64,000 bases of DNA from positions 1 through 64,000 of the forward strand of contig NZ_JAQNCZ010000005.1 in assembly GCF_028369055.1 (NCBI RefSeq). The letters are read 5' to 3'. Made by a program: the position numbers and the translations under genes. The DNA is from Cognatishimia sp. SS12. Its GTDB lineage: Bacteria; Pseudomonadota; Alphaproteobacteria; Rhodobacterales; Rhodobacteraceae. Below the pieces are notes generated by a model. That model did not search any database. It had not been told where the DNA came from and saw only the letters and a list, made by a program, of their open reading frames with translations. Of the stretch, positions 53,537-63,617 are shown piece after piece (the stretch's first letter is position 1; every line of letters begins with the position of its first letter).

Positions 53537-53827
53537 ATGTACACAAGAGTAACACCCTACCGCATGAAGCCCGGCAGTCGCGCCGAGGCGACCAAGAAAC
53601 TGGAAGCCCTCAAAGAGCGCATCATGGCCCTGCCCGGGCAGCAGCAGTTTCTCAATATGATGAACGACGACACCGGCGAGGGCTATATCGTGTCGACAAC
53701 CAACCTTGAAGAGCCAACAGACGACACGATGGAAAAGGTCAATGCGCTCTGGGGTGAGTTCAAGGACTTTCTGACTGCAGAGCCGCAGGCGCAGAAATTC
53801 GATCTTATCGCAGATTGGAAAAAATAA
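53537..53827 (+). CDS. Small antibiotic-monooxygenase-like dimeric alpha-beta barrel protein
   Basis: 96 residues from ATG 53537, with GGAGGAGGAG ahead. MYTRVTPYRMKPGSRAEATK, then LEALKERIMALPGQQQFLNM, then GYIVSTTNLEEPTDDTMEKV: the pattern of a short ferredoxin-like alpha-beta barrel in the ABM family. No catalytic residue can be named. It ends just before a strong hairpin. Confidence 0.6.
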   Translation: MYTRVTPYRMKPGSRAEATKKLEALKERIMALPGQQQFLNMMNDDTGEGYIVSTTNLEEPTDDTMEKVNALWGEFKDFLTAEPQAQKFDLIADWKK

Positions 53828-53836
53828 ACCACTTCC

Positions 53837-53854
53837 GGGGGCGCAAGCGCCCCC
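53837..53854. terminator. GC-rich hairpin between convergent genes
   Basis: GGGGGCGC (53837-53844) and GCGCCCCC (53847-53854) with a two-base loop, no T-run. It stands between the 53827 and 53865 ends of two convergent genes. Confidence 0.7.
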
Positions 53855-53864
53855 GCTACCTGAT

Positions 53865-54416
53865 TTATCGGTCTTTCAGCTCTTGGATTGCCAGCAAGGC
53901 CGCTTGTGACCCGCGCAATGAAAAGTCGGTGTGATCGACCAAGCCATCTTCAACCACATGCGACACGCTCACGCGCATTTCAGAACGCATCAATGCGATC
54001 AGTTGCGCCTGTTTCTCCGCGTCCGTCACATGGATGGTTTCCAGCAGATTCACGAGATTGGGTTCGCCCAGCTGCCATTCTCCGGGGGCCAAAACAATCC
54101 GCGCCGCGCCAAAATCAAAGACAAAATCCCCGTCGGCCACAGGCACCAGCCCGCGATGGTATAGAACCACACCAAACTCCGCGCCCCCAAGGTGCGGCAG
54201 CGACAGGCGGCTTTCACCCACAAAACTGCCCTGTCCGGGCACAAGTTTGATCTGAACCGCGCGACATGGCCCCGCGCCCTTGTCGGCGCAGACTGTCAGC
54301 CAATCCTTGTGATAAGCGCGCAGCTCACCAAATTTGTGCGTAAACCAGCCATCGGCCAGCGCGGCTGTGGCACTTAGGCCGATCAGCAGCGCGGCAAAGC
54401 CTATTCGTTTCTTCAA
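53865..54416 (-). CDS. Secreted protein of unknown function (signal peptide; IalB-like?)
   Basis: 183 residues. MKKRIGFAALLIGLSATAALA is a clear Sec signal, cleaved near ALADG. The mature protein has DWLTVCADKGAGPCRAV, a short two-Cys motif also seen in invasion-associated locus B-like proteins, so a periplasmic beta-rich fold is likely. The assignment is tentative. It is an isolated minus-strand gene preceding the DUF1801 gene downstream of a hairpin. Confidence 0.6.
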   Translation of the reverse strand: MKKRIGFAALLIGLSATAALADGWFTHKFGELRAYHKDWLTVCADKGAGPCRAVQIKLVPGQGSFVGESRLSLPHLGGAEFGVVLYHRGLVPVADGDFVFDFGAARIVLAPGEWQLGEPNLVNLLETIHVTDAEKQAQLIALMRSEMRVSVSHVVEDGLVDHTDFSLRGSQAALLAIQELKDR

Positions 54417-54443
54417 GTCAGCGGTCCTTTTGCAAGTTGAGTG

Positions 54444-54878
54444 TTACGCCGGCGCAACCGGCCAGATGTCATTTAGGTCCCGCAGCCCAGCGCGGATCAA
54501 TTCCGCAAGCACCTCAAGATCGATATCCGCCAGCTTATTCACGTAAAGGCAGCTTTTGCCCAGCTTATGTTTGCCCAGCCGCGACAGGATATCTGAATAA
54601 TCCTGATATCCGGGCATAATATAGATCGACAGGTTGGCTTTGCGCGGGCTGAACCCCGTGGCCAGAAAATCCCCCTCGCGCCCACTGTCATACACATAGT
54701 GATAGCGCCCGAATCCGACGATCGAGGGCCCCCACATCTTGGCCTGATAACCGCTTTCCTTCGCAAACAGATCATGCAGTATCAAGCTGTCGGCGCGGCG
54801 CACCGGGTGATCCACCGCCTGCAAGAAGGCCATGACATCGGCGTCACTGGCGACGGTTTTGTTCTCAGATTTGGGCAC
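54444..54878 (-). CDS. DUF1801 domain-containing protein
   Basis: 144 residues from GTG 54878 (PKSENKTVASDADVMAFLQ), which has GGAGTG upstream. MWGPSIVGFGRYHYVYDSGR and SIYIMPGYQDYSDILSRLG are the DUF1801 core, a small alpha-beta domain found in many bacteria and sometimes linked to stress or iron uptake; no reaction is known. GTG as the start agrees with the family length. Confidence 0.8.
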   Translation of the reverse strand: MPKSENKTVASDADVMAFLQAVDHPVRRADSLILHDLFAKESGYQAKMWGPSIVGFGRYHYVYDSGREGDFLATGFSPRKANLSIYIMPGYQDYSDILSRLGKHKLGKSCLYVNKLADIDLEVLAELIRAGLRDLNDIWPVAPA

Positions 54879-54892
54879 GGGACACTCCGTGG

Positions 54893-55378
54893 TTAAAACA
54901 CACCCAAGCTTAGCCCAGCGCCCAGCGCGCTGCCAAGCTCCCGGCAAGGGGCAAGCTGCGCGGCGCTCAATGTCTTTGGGGCCAAGATCGCCTCGGGGCT
55001 TTGGGCATCGGTCTTCACAATTAGCGGCGGCTGCACCGCGCGCAATCGCCAGCCTGTGGCGATACGCGCCAATTGCCGTGCCGCGCCCTGCCCGTCCGAG
55101 CCGGCGCAGATCATCTGGGCATAGGGGCGACCCTCAATCGCCCCAAGCAGCGGATAATAACAGCGATCAAAGAACTCTTTCATCGCGCCAGACAGCGCTG
55201 CCAGATTTTCCGGCCCACAAAAGAGATAACCGCGCGCTGCCAGCATGTCCTCGGGCGTCGCGGCCTCGGCAGACAGCAACCGCACCGCGCCTTCAGCGGC
55301 GGCGGCTTCACGGGCGGCCTCGGCCATTTGCGCGCTGCCGCCGGTGCGCGAATGATAGATGATCAATAGCTCGCTCAT
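54893..55378 (-). CDS. Flavodoxin-like (NAD(P)H-dependent FMN) protein
   Basis: 161 residues. LLIIYHSRTGGSAQMAEAAR is the flavodoxin FMN loop (S-R-T-G); later YLFCGPENLAALSGAMKEFF and MICAGSDGQGA fit the flavin cradle. Likely a soluble FMN reductase or electron carrier. It lies between the DUF1801 gene and nadE on the same strand. Confidence 0.8.
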   Translation of the reverse strand: MSELLIIYHSRTGGSAQMAEAAREAAAAEGAVRLLSAEAATPEDMLAARGYLFCGPENLAALSGAMKEFFDRCYYPLLGAIEGRPYAQMICAGSDGQGAARQLARIATGWRLRAVQPPLIVKTDAQSPEAILAPKTLSAAQLAPCRELGSALGAGLSLGVF

Positions 55379-55413
55379 GCTGTCAGCCTAGCGCGCGCGG
55401 GCCCGCTTGGCCA

Positions 55414-57078
55414 TCACGCGCCGCTTTCATCGCGAAAGCGGTTCACAATCGGATAGCGCCGATCCAGCCAGAAGGCTTTCTTGCTGAGCCGCGCACCCGG
55501 CGCGGACTGAAAGCGTTTGTATTCACTGATATATATCAGATGTTCCACCCGTTTGACCGTAGCGCGATCATACCCTGCGGCAACGCACTCCGCGACCGAT
55601 GCATCCTGATCCACCAGCATCTCCAGAATGCCATCCAGGATGTCATAGGGGGGCAGGCTATCCTCGTCCTTCTGGTCAGGGCGCAGCTCAGCTGAGGGGG
55701 GCTTTTCGATGATCGACACCGGGATCACCTCACCGTCAGGGCCCGCCATCCAGTCACGGTGGTGAGCATTGCGCCAGCGGCAGGTTTCAAACACGCGGGT
55801 TTTGTACATATCCTTGATCGGGTTATAGCCGCCGTTCATATCGCCATAGATCGTGGCATAACCCACTGCGACCTCGGACTTATTGCCGGTGGTCAGCAGC
55901 ATTTCGCCAAATTTGTTCGACATGGCCATCAACAGAAGACCGCGTAGGCGCGACTGGATGTTTTCTTCGGTCAGACCTTCCTCAAGCCCTTCAAACAGCG
56001 GCGCAAGTGTCTGGGTCACGGCCTGCCGGCTTTCTCGGATCGGCACATAATCGTAGTGCACCCCCAGACGTTTGGCGATGTCTTCGGCGTCCTTGAGCGA
56101 GGATTGGGAGGTATATTCTGACGGCAGCATCACGCAGCGCACATTTTCTGCGCCCAGCGCATCAACAGCAATCGTGGCCACCAGCGCGGAATCAATGCCG
56201 CCCGACAGGCCCAGCAGAACCTTTTTAAAGCCCGTCTTGCGCATGTAGTCGCGCAGGGCCTCAACGCAAACGCGGTAATCTTGTTCTTCACCGCTTGGCA
56301 ACAAGGCCCGCTCGCCTTGTTCGCAGATCCAGCCATCCGCGCCGCGCACCAGGTCGACATGCGCCGTCACTTCGTCAAACACCGGCAATTGCACCGCCAA
56401 ATGCCCGCCGGGATTAAGCACGAAAGAGCCGCCATCAAAGACCTGATCATCCTGCCCCCCCACCATATTGAGGTAGATCAGCGGCAGACCCGTTTCGATC
56501 ACCCGCGCCACCATATGTGACATTCGGCGATCAAACTTGTCGCGATAATAAGGCGAGCCGTTGGGGACCAACAGAAATTCTGCCCCGGTTTCTTCCAGCG
56601 TTTCCGCCACATCCTCAAACCAGGCGTCTTCGCAGATCGGCGAGCCAATGCGTGTGTTGCCCACCGCATAGGGGCCACCCAATGGGCCGCTGTCAAACAG
56701 CCGCAGCTCATCAAAGACATTGTAGTTGGGCAAATGATGTTTGAGCTGGCGGCTGATGATCTTGCCGCCGCTGAGGATGAAATAACCGTTATAGAGCTTG
56801 CCGCCCTCGGCGCAGGGGCCCCCGATAGCCAGCGCCGGACCATCGGCGCAGTCTGCGGCCAACTTTTTGATCTCGGCCATCGCGGCGTCCTGCACCGCAG
56901 GTTTCAGCACCAGATCCTGGGGATTATAGCCCAGAATGAACATTTCGGGCAGCGCCACCAGCTGCGCGCCTGCGGCCTTGCCCTCCGTCCAGGCGGCCTT
57001 GGCCCGGGCGGCATTGCCGGCCAGATCCCCCATCACCGGGTTGGCCTGCGCCAAAGTCACACGAAAACGATCTGCCAT
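55414..57078 (-). CDS. nadE: Glutamine-dependent NAD+ synthase
   Basis: 554 residues from ATG 57078. Two domains: an N-terminal nitrilase-type glutaminase (ALPEMFILGYNPQD for Glu, KHHLPNYNVFDELR for Lys, SPICEDAWFED for Cys) and a C-terminal ammonia-ligating synthetase (LGLSGGIDSALVAT, TTGNKSEVAVGYATIYGDM). Makes NAD from nicotinate adenine dinucleotide. Length matches the two-domain type. It runs toward the flavodoxin gene. Confidence 0.95.
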   Translation of the reverse strand: MADRFRVTLAQANPVMGDLAGNAARAKAAWTEGKAAGAQLVALPEMFILGYNPQDLVLKPAVQDAAMAEIKKLAADCADGPALAIGGPCAEGGKLYNGYFILSGGKIISRQLKHHLPNYNVFDELRLFDSGPLGGPYAVGNTRIGSPICEDAWFEDVAETLEETGAEFLLVPNGSPYYRDKFDRRMSHMVARVIETGLPLIYLNMVGGQDDQVFDGGSFVLNPGGHLAVQLPVFDEVTAHVDLVRGADGWICEQGERALLPSGEEQDYRVCVEALRDYMRKTGFKKVLLGLSGGIDSALVATIAVDALGAENVRCVMLPSEYTSQSSLKDAEDIAKRLGVHYDYVPIRESRQAVTQTLAPLFEGLEEGLTEENIQSRLRGLLLMAMSNKFGEMLLTTGNKSEVAVGYATIYGDMNGGYNPIKDMYKTRVFETCRWRNAHHRDWMAGPDGEVIPVSIIEKPPSAELRPDQKDEDSLPPYDILDGILEMLVDQDASVAECVAAGYDRATVKRVEHLIYISEYKRFQSAPGARLSKKAFWLDRRYPIVNRFRDESGA

Positions 57079-57269
57079 CTGCGGCCCCCGGGTGTCATCC
57101 TGTCTCACTTGTCGTCAGATTTATCAGAACAAGCGGCAAGGAAAAGCGCAAAGCGGCAAAAGACATTGCCCAAAACCACTGGCTGCACTAGTTTTCGCCC
57201 CAGATACGGCGCTGCGCGGGCAGCGCACGGGCGCGCAAATAATCAAGAGACCCAACCAGGGGCAATGAC

Positions 57270-58739
57270 ATGACGTTCAAACAGGCATTTTCGACAGCAG
57301 CCATGATGGCAGCGCTGAGCATGGCGCAGGGCGCTTGGGCCCAGAGCGGCGAAGTGCTGACCAAGCAATATGATGACGGCGGCGTCTATGAAGGCACGTT
57401 CAAGGACGGGCTGCAGCATGGCACCGGGTCCTATCGCTTGCCGAACGGCTATGAATACACCGGTGAATGGGTCGAAGGCGAAATCCGCGGCCAAGGCGAA
57501 GCGCGCTTTCCCAATGGCTCGGTCTATGAGGGCGAATTTGCCAAGGGCAAACCCCATGGCATCGGCACCATCACCTTTACCGATGGCGGCACCTATGAAG
57601 GCGAATGGGTGGATGGCAAGATCACCGGCCAGGGCCTTGCTGTCTATGCCAATGGCGTCACCTATGAAGGCGGCTTTGTGAATGCCATGCACCACGGCAC
57701 CGGCACCATGCGCAGCCCCGGCGGCTATGTCTATGCAGGCGATTGGGTCAATGGCGTCAAGGAAGGCACCGGGCAGATCACCTATCCGGATGGCGCGCAG
57801 TACAACGGCGAGATTGTCGCCGGCGAGCGGCAGGGCACCGGCACGCTCACCATGCCTGACGGGCTGGTGTACGAAGGTCTCTGGGCCGCCGGGCAGATCG
57901 ACGGCGAAGGCAAGCTGACCCAACCCAATGGCGACATCTACGAAGGCACGCTGGTGGGCGGCCAACGCGAAGGCTTGGGCCGCGTGACCTATGCCAATGG
58001 CGATGTCTATGAGGGCGAATTCAAAGCCGACCGCCGCGAAGGCCAAGGCGTCTTCATCGGTGCGGATGGCTACAAATACGACGGTCAGTGGATGGCCGGC
58101 CAAATCGAGGGCACCGGCACCGTCACCTACCCGGATGGGTCCATCTATGTCGGGGAATTCAGCGAAGATCTGGCAGATGGGCAAGGCATGATCACCTATC
58201 CGGACGGCTCGGTCTATGAAGGCACCTGGCAACAGGGCGTGATCGAAGGCGAAGGCAAGGCAACCTATGCCAATGGCCTGGTCTATGAAGGCAGCTTTAA
58301 GAACGCCAAAAATGACGGCTTTGGCATCATGACCTATGCTGATGGCTATCGCTACGAAGGGCAGTGGCAGGATGGGCAGCGCCATGGCGAAGGCACCGCC
58401 ACCTACCCCGATGGCACCGTCTATACCGGCAATTTCGTCAACGGCCAGCGCGACGGGCAAGGCACAATCACTATGGCTGACGGCTTTAGCTACAGCGGCA
58501 GTTGGGTCGCCGGTGAAATCGAAGGCCAAGGCAAAGCCACCTATGCCAATGGCGATGTCTACGAAGGCACCTTTAAGGCCGGCAAACGCCAGGGCAATGG
58601 CACTATGACCTATGCATCAGGCCAGACCTCCAGCGGCACATGGAACAACGGCGCGCTTGCGCCCGCAGCCGGTGAAACGGCTGAAACGCCAGCCGAAGCA
58701 ACAGAAGAGACGGCAGAGGAAACACCAGAACAGAACTGA
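57270..58739 (+). CDS. Exported MORN-repeat protein, 18 repeats
   Basis: 489 residues. The N-terminus (MTFKQAFSTAAMMAALSMAQ) reads as a Sec signal, cleaved near GAWAQ. From about residue 36 to 450 come 18 consecutive 23-residue MORN units of the type GxGxxxYxxGxxYEGxW/F, with a partial 19th; the tail is Ala/Glu-rich. MORN repeats form extended beta scaffolds that bind lipids or proteins. Here a periplasmic or surface structural role is plausible. It has no neighbour that reveals the target. The F or W at the sixth position of each unit alternates for the most part (a 46-residue superperiod). Confidence 0.9.
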   Translation: MTFKQAFSTAAMMAALSMAQGAWAQSGEVLTKQYDDGGVYEGTFKDGLQHGTGSYRLPNGYEYTGEWVEGEIRGQGEARFPNGSVYEGEFAKGKPHGIGTITFTDGGTYEGEWVDGKITGQGLAVYANGVTYEGGFVNAMHHGTGTMRSPGGYVYAGDWVNGVKEGTGQITYPDGAQYNGEIVAGERQGTGTLTMPDGLVYEGLWAAGQIDGEGKLTQPNGDIYEGTLVGGQREGLGRVTYANGDVYEGEFKADRREGQGVFIGADGYKYDGQWMAGQIEGTGTVTYPDGSIYVGEFSEDLADGQGMITYPDGSVYEGTWQQGVIEGEGKATYANGLVYEGSFKNAKNDGFGIMTYADGYRYEGQWQDGQRHGEGTATYPDGTVYTGNFVNGQRDGQGTITMADGFSYSGSWVAGEIEGQGKATYANGDVYEGTFKAGKRQGNGTMTYASGQTSSGTWNNGALAPAAGETAETPAEATEETAEETPEQN

Positions 58740-58748
58740 GCCTTCTAG

Positions 58749-59411
58749 CTACCAGGGTACGGATTTGCCCTGCCAGTCATAAAAGCCACCGCTGTCAGCG
58801 GGGCTGAGCCCGTCAATGACATCCAGCAGTTGCCGCGCCGCGCGTTCGGGCGCAAAGCGCTGCGGGCAGTTGTAGCCCAGAGAAAATTCCGTGCCGACCG
58901 TTCCGGGATGCAGGCTGACGCAAATCGCCTGCTTGTGGCTGCGCGCCAGTTCAATTGCACCGGTGTGCACGATCTGATTGAGCGCGGCCTTGGCGGCGCG
59001 GTAGGAATACCAGCCCCCCTTGCGATTATCCCCGATTGAGCCGACCCGCGCCGACAGAACCGCAAACACCGCGCGCCGATCACGCGGCAAGAGCCTCGCC
59101 GCATGTTTCAACACCAGCGCGGGCCCAATCGTGTTGACGGCAAACTGCGCCATCATCTCGGCAGCGCCCAGTTCACGCAGGGATTTTTCCGGGCGCGGTG
59201 CCACCGCATTCAAAACACCGCTGGCGACAAAAATCAGATCAAATGCCGGCGCAAGCGCTGCCATATGCGCCTCTGCCGCCTCAGGTGCGGTCAGGTCAAA
59301 CCCGTGATCCCGCCGCGTCAGAGGCACCACCTCATAGCCCCGCTGCGCAAGCTGCGCCCCCAGTTCCGAGCCGATGCCGCCAGAGGCCCCAATAAGCAAT
59401 GCACGTTTCAT
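58749..59411 (-). CDS. SDR-family oxidoreductase
   Basis: 220 residues of the short-chain dehydrogenase fold: LLIGASGGIGSELGAQLAQRG (dinucleotide loop), VNTIGPALVLKHAARLL, then SARVGSIGDNRKGGWYSYRAAKAAL with Ser, Tyr and Lys of the catalytic set. It is shorter than usual (about 250), so the substrate loop is compact. It converges with the MORN gene and stands alone; the reaction is unknown. Confidence 0.8.
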   Translation of the reverse strand: MKRALLIGASGGIGSELGAQLAQRGYEVVPLTRRDHGFDLTAPEAAEAHMAALAPAFDLIFVASGVLNAVAPRPEKSLRELGAAEMMAQFAVNTIGPALVLKHAARLLPRDRRAVFAVLSARVGSIGDNRKGGWYSYRAAKAALNQIVHTGAIELARSHKQAICVSLHPGTVGTEFSLGYNCPQRFAPERAARQLLDVIDGLSPADSGGFYDWQGKSVPW

Positions 59412-59819
59412 TCTTCTGACCTAACCTTGTGGCTGAGGATGTCAAAACGGAAAATTCCAAAGGCCGTGAAAATCAGGGTTTTCAATCGACTCGGCATCTG
59501 TATAGTCACCCCCATGATGACTTTGGCCCATATCGCAATCCCTGCGCGCCTTTCGGCGTCGATTGCCCGTGGCCTGAACCTACTGCTAGCTCGCCTCTGA
59601 GCGCGGCCTTTTCGGCGCGCGTGCTCAGGGGAGTACCTACTGCGCCGACCTTCCAGACATTGCTGAATATCGCTGCCTCACAGATCGCCTGTCATGTTTA
59701 GCACCATCCGGAAGGCGTTTTCTTGCTCTGGATCGCCCGGCCCCTTTCGCTTATGAAACGCCAAACTGATGATTGTCGGCCCCAGGGCGTGACCTGATAT
59801 TTTGACTAGGACACCACCA
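59412..59819 (+). promoter_or_regulatory. Upstream region of leuA with candidate attenuator
   Basis: 408 bases hold the leader peptide (59514-59600) followed within 50 bases by complementary GC-rich arms (TGAGCGCGGCC around 59597-59607 and CGGCGCGCGTGCTCA around 59612-59626). The layout fits ribosome-mediated attenuation of leuA by leucyl-tRNA supply. The stretch 59640-59800 has no recognised signal. Confidence 0.5.
59514..59600 (+). CDS. Leucine-rich leader peptide (28 aa) ahead of leuA
   Basis: ATG ATG at 59514 opens a 28-codon frame ending at TGA 59598-59600. The peptide's end is LNLLLARL, five Leu codons in eight residues, just before the stop and just ahead of a GC-rich hairpin. This is the typical shape of a leader peptide that measures leucine charging to attenuate the leu operon. 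The initiating ribosome site is weak, so this is a candidate. Confidence 0.5.
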   Translation: MMTLAHIAIPARLSASIARGLNLLLARL

Positions 59820-61376
59820 ATGACACAAGACCGCGTTGTTATTTTCGACACCACGCTGCGCGACGGCGAACAATCCCCCGGCGCGACCATGACCCACGAA
59901 GAAAAGCTCGAAATCGCCGAGATGCTGGATGACATGGGGGTCGACATCATCGAAGCTGGCTTCCCAATTGCCTCTGAAGGGGATTTTCGCGCTGTTTCCG
60001 AAATTTCCAAACGCAGCAAGAACAGCCGCATCTGTGGCCTTGCCCGCGCCAATTTCGCCGATATCGACCGCTGCGCCGAGGCGGTGAAACACGCAGGCCT
60101 CAGCCGCATTCACACCTTTATCGGCACTTCGCCCCTGCACCGCGCCATTCCGAACCTGACCATGGATGAAATGGCCGATAAGATTCACGCCACTGTCAGC
60201 CATGCCCGCGATCTTTGCGAAAACGTGCAATGGTCGCCCATGGATGCCACCCGCACCGAATGGGATTACCTCTGCCGTGTGGTGGAAATCGCCATCAAGG
60301 CGGGCGCGACCACCATCAACATCCCCGACACCGTCGGCTATACCGCCCCGCTAGAATCCGCCGATCTGATCAAACGTCTGATCGAGACTGTGCCTGGCGC
60401 GGATGAGATCATCTTTGCCACCCATTGCCACAATGATCTGGGCATGGCGACCGCCAACTCGCTCGCGGCGGTGGCCGGCGGCGCACGGCAGATCGAATGC
60501 ACGATCAATGGCCTTGGCGAACGCGCAGGCAACACCGCGCTGGAAGAAGTTGTGATGGCCATGAAGGTGCGCCATGACATCATGCCCTGGACCACCGGGA
60601 TCGACACCACCAAGCTGATGGCCATCTCGCGCCGCGTGTCCACCGTGTCGGGTTTTCCGGTGCAATTCAACAAGGCGATTGTCGGTAAGAACGCCTTTGC
60701 GCATGAAAGCGGCATCCATCAGGATGGCATGCTGAAAAACAAAGAAACCTTTGAAATCATGCGCCCCGAAGATGTGGGCCTGTCGGGCACCTCGCTGCCA
60801 CTTGGCAAACATTCCGGGCGCGCCGCGCTGCGCGATAAGCTCAGCAATCTGGGCTATGAGGTGGGCGATAACCAGCTCAAGGATGTTTTTGTCCGCTTCA
60901 AGGATCTCGCCGACCGCAAGAAAGAAGTCTTTGATGATGACATCATCGCGCTGATGCGCTCGGACACCACCAATGACCGGCTGAAGCTGAAGACCCTGCG
61001 TGTGGTCTGCGGCACGGGCGGCCCGGCGGATGCCACCTTGGTGATGGAGATCGACGGCCAGGAGACCACGGCAATTTCGCAAGGTGATGGTCCGGTCGAC
61101 GCCGCCTTCAAAGCCATCCGCATGCTGCACCCAAATACCGCGCGGCTTGAACTGTATCAGGTCCATGCCGTGACCGAAGGCACCGATGCGCAGGCCACCG
61201 TCTCGGTTCGCCTGTCAGAAGAAGGCATCATCGCCACCGGCGAAAGCGCTGATACCGATACGGTTGTCGCCTCGGCCAAAGCCTATATCCACGCGCTCAA
61301 CCGCCTGCTGGTGCGCCGCGGCAAACTGGGTGACGGGGCGGACGCCAAGGAAATCAACTATAAAGACGTCAACTAA
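59820..61376 (+). CDS. leuA: 2-isopropylmalate synthase
   Basis: 518 residues from ATG 59820; an upstream TTG 59802 is less likely. First committed enzyme of leucine synthesis. TTLRDGEQSPGA and FATHCHNDLGMATAN carry the metal ligands, with NGLGERAGNTALEEV and the C-terminal LeuA allosteric domain (TLVMEIDGQETTAISQGDGP) for leucine feedback. The 220 bases above hold a leader-like region. Confidence 0.96.
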   Translation: MTQDRVVIFDTTLRDGEQSPGATMTHEEKLEIAEMLDDMGVDIIEAGFPIASEGDFRAVSEISKRSKNSRICGLARANFADIDRCAEAVKHAGLSRIHTFIGTSPLHRAIPNLTMDEMADKIHATVSHARDLCENVQWSPMDATRTEWDYLCRVVEIAIKAGATTINIPDTVGYTAPLESADLIKRLIETVPGADEIIFATHCHNDLGMATANSLAAVAGGARQIECTINGLGERAGNTALEEVVMAMKVRHDIMPWTTGIDTTKLMAISRRVSTVSGFPVQFNKAIVGKNAFAHESGIHQDGMLKNKETFEIMRPEDVGLSGTSLPLGKHSGRAALRDKLSNLGYEVGDNQLKDVFVRFKDLADRKKEVFDDDIIALMRSDTTNDRLKLKTLRVVCGTGGPADATLVMEIDGQETTAISQGDGPVDAAFKAIRMLHPNTARLELYQVHAVTEGTDAQATVSVRLSEEGIIATGESADTDTVVASAKAYIHALNRLLVRRGKLGDGADAKEINYKDVN

Positions 61377-61391
61377 ACACGGCGCAAAAAT

Positions 61392-61418
61392 GGGGGGCAC
61401 CACCGCCCCCCTTCATCT
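61392..61418 (+). terminator. Terminator of leuA
   Basis: GGGGGGC (61392-61398) pairs with GCCCCCC (61405-61411), followed by TTCATCTTTT. It lies 16 bases after the leuA stop. Confidence 0.8.
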
Positions 61419-61460
61419 TTTCAAAAATACTCATTTCCGACATCACCTGCTGCGCAGGTG

Positions 61461-62246
61461 TTAAGGGCTGAGGGCGTCAAACCGCGCGCTCAGCGCGGCG
61501 GCTTCTTGCTCCAGCCCATAGGGCGCATTGAGAATAAACATGCCCGAACCGATCATCCGATGCCCCGCGCGGGCGGGCGGAAACCGCACCTCATGGCGCA
61601 GGACCTTGGGCAGGTTTTCCTGCTCCAGCGCAGAAATCATCCCTTTCTGACTGCCATCGCGCAGGATCGGATACCAGAGCGCAATCACACCGACGTTCCA
61701 TTTGCGGTGCAGCTGGCGGATCAGCCCGGGAATGCGGTCATAATCGCTTTTGATTTCGTAACTTGGATCGATCAGCATCAGCCCCCGGCGGGGCTCTGGC
61801 GGGCAGACCGCCTGCGCCATCTCAAACCCGTCGCGGCGATGGATCTTGGCGCTGAACATCGTCATCGCATCCTCTAGCGCGTCCCCTTCGCGCGGGTGCA
61901 ACTCGGCCAGATGCATTTTGTCCTCAGCCCGCAAGAGCTGCGCCGCCAACAGCGGCGAGCCGCCATAGCTCTCTGCGCCAAAGCCGTCACGCACCGCCGA
62001 CAGCGCGCGGCGAAACGGATGATCCTCGGCAAACCAGCCCTCGGCGATGCTGATCCCAGCCGCAGCCTCGCCGGTTTTCACCGCTTCGGGCGCATCCAGC
62101 GCATAGAGCCCGCGCCCGGCATGGGTTTCGATATAGCTCATCGGTTTGGGCTTTTGCCCCATATAGGCGATCATGGCACAGAGAAGCGCGTGCTTTTGCA
62201 CATCCGCCATGTTCCCGGCGTGATAGATATGTTGATAACTCAGCAT
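61461..62246 (-). CDS. rlmJ: 23S rRNA (adenine(2030)-N6)-methyltransferase RlmJ
   Basis: 261 residues from ATG 62246; the longer frame adds 26 atypical residues. MLSYQHIYHAGNMADVQKHA at the start, ETHAGRGLYAL (SAM loop), and LMLIDPSYEIKSDY (catalytic D-P-S-Y) are hallmarks of the RlmJ family, which methylates A2030 of 23S rRNA. It converges with leuA. Confidence 0.92.
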   Translation of the reverse strand: MLSYQHIYHAGNMADVQKHALLCAMIAYMGQKPKPMSYIETHAGRGLYALDAPEAVKTGEAAAGISIAEGWFAEDHPFRRALSAVRDGFGAESYGGSPLLAAQLLRAEDKMHLAELHPREGDALEDAMTMFSAKIHRRDGFEMAQAVCPPEPRRGLMLIDPSYEIKSDYDRIPGLIRQLHRKWNVGVIALWYPILRDGSQKGMISALEQENLPKVLRHEVRFPPARAGHRMIGSGMFILNAPYGLEQEAAALSARFDALSP

Positions 62247-62480
62247 GACGGCTCCCGTTCTTTGCGGCTGCATATCGCAGAATCGACGGGCGCGACAGGG
62301 CCGGTTGTCGCAGGCCCGAGGCATATTCAGCCCCCCGGCACGATGGGTTTTTCGCCTTGGGTCAGAAAGACGGCGGATTAACGCTGATTTCCCGCGCCGC
62401 AGACTTCCACAGGCCCCGCGCTCTGCTTATAAGAAAACCGTCCGCCTCACCCAGAGTCGCGGACCAATTTCGAATCGTAA

Positions 62481-63542
<1,062 letters not shown>

Positions 63543-63617
63543 CCGCAAGTTTGACTTGGCGGGCACGGGGCTGCCCGCTTAGACTTTTGTAGATTGTTGT
63601 TCTGAACCGGAGGACCC

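Noticed and set aside
57243-58529. Long open frame (428 codons) antisense to the MORN gene
   Set aside because: It is a repeat-driven shadow: each 23-residue MORN unit leaves the antisense frame open and gives repetitive AIGIG-type sequence. It has no ribosome site or known family.
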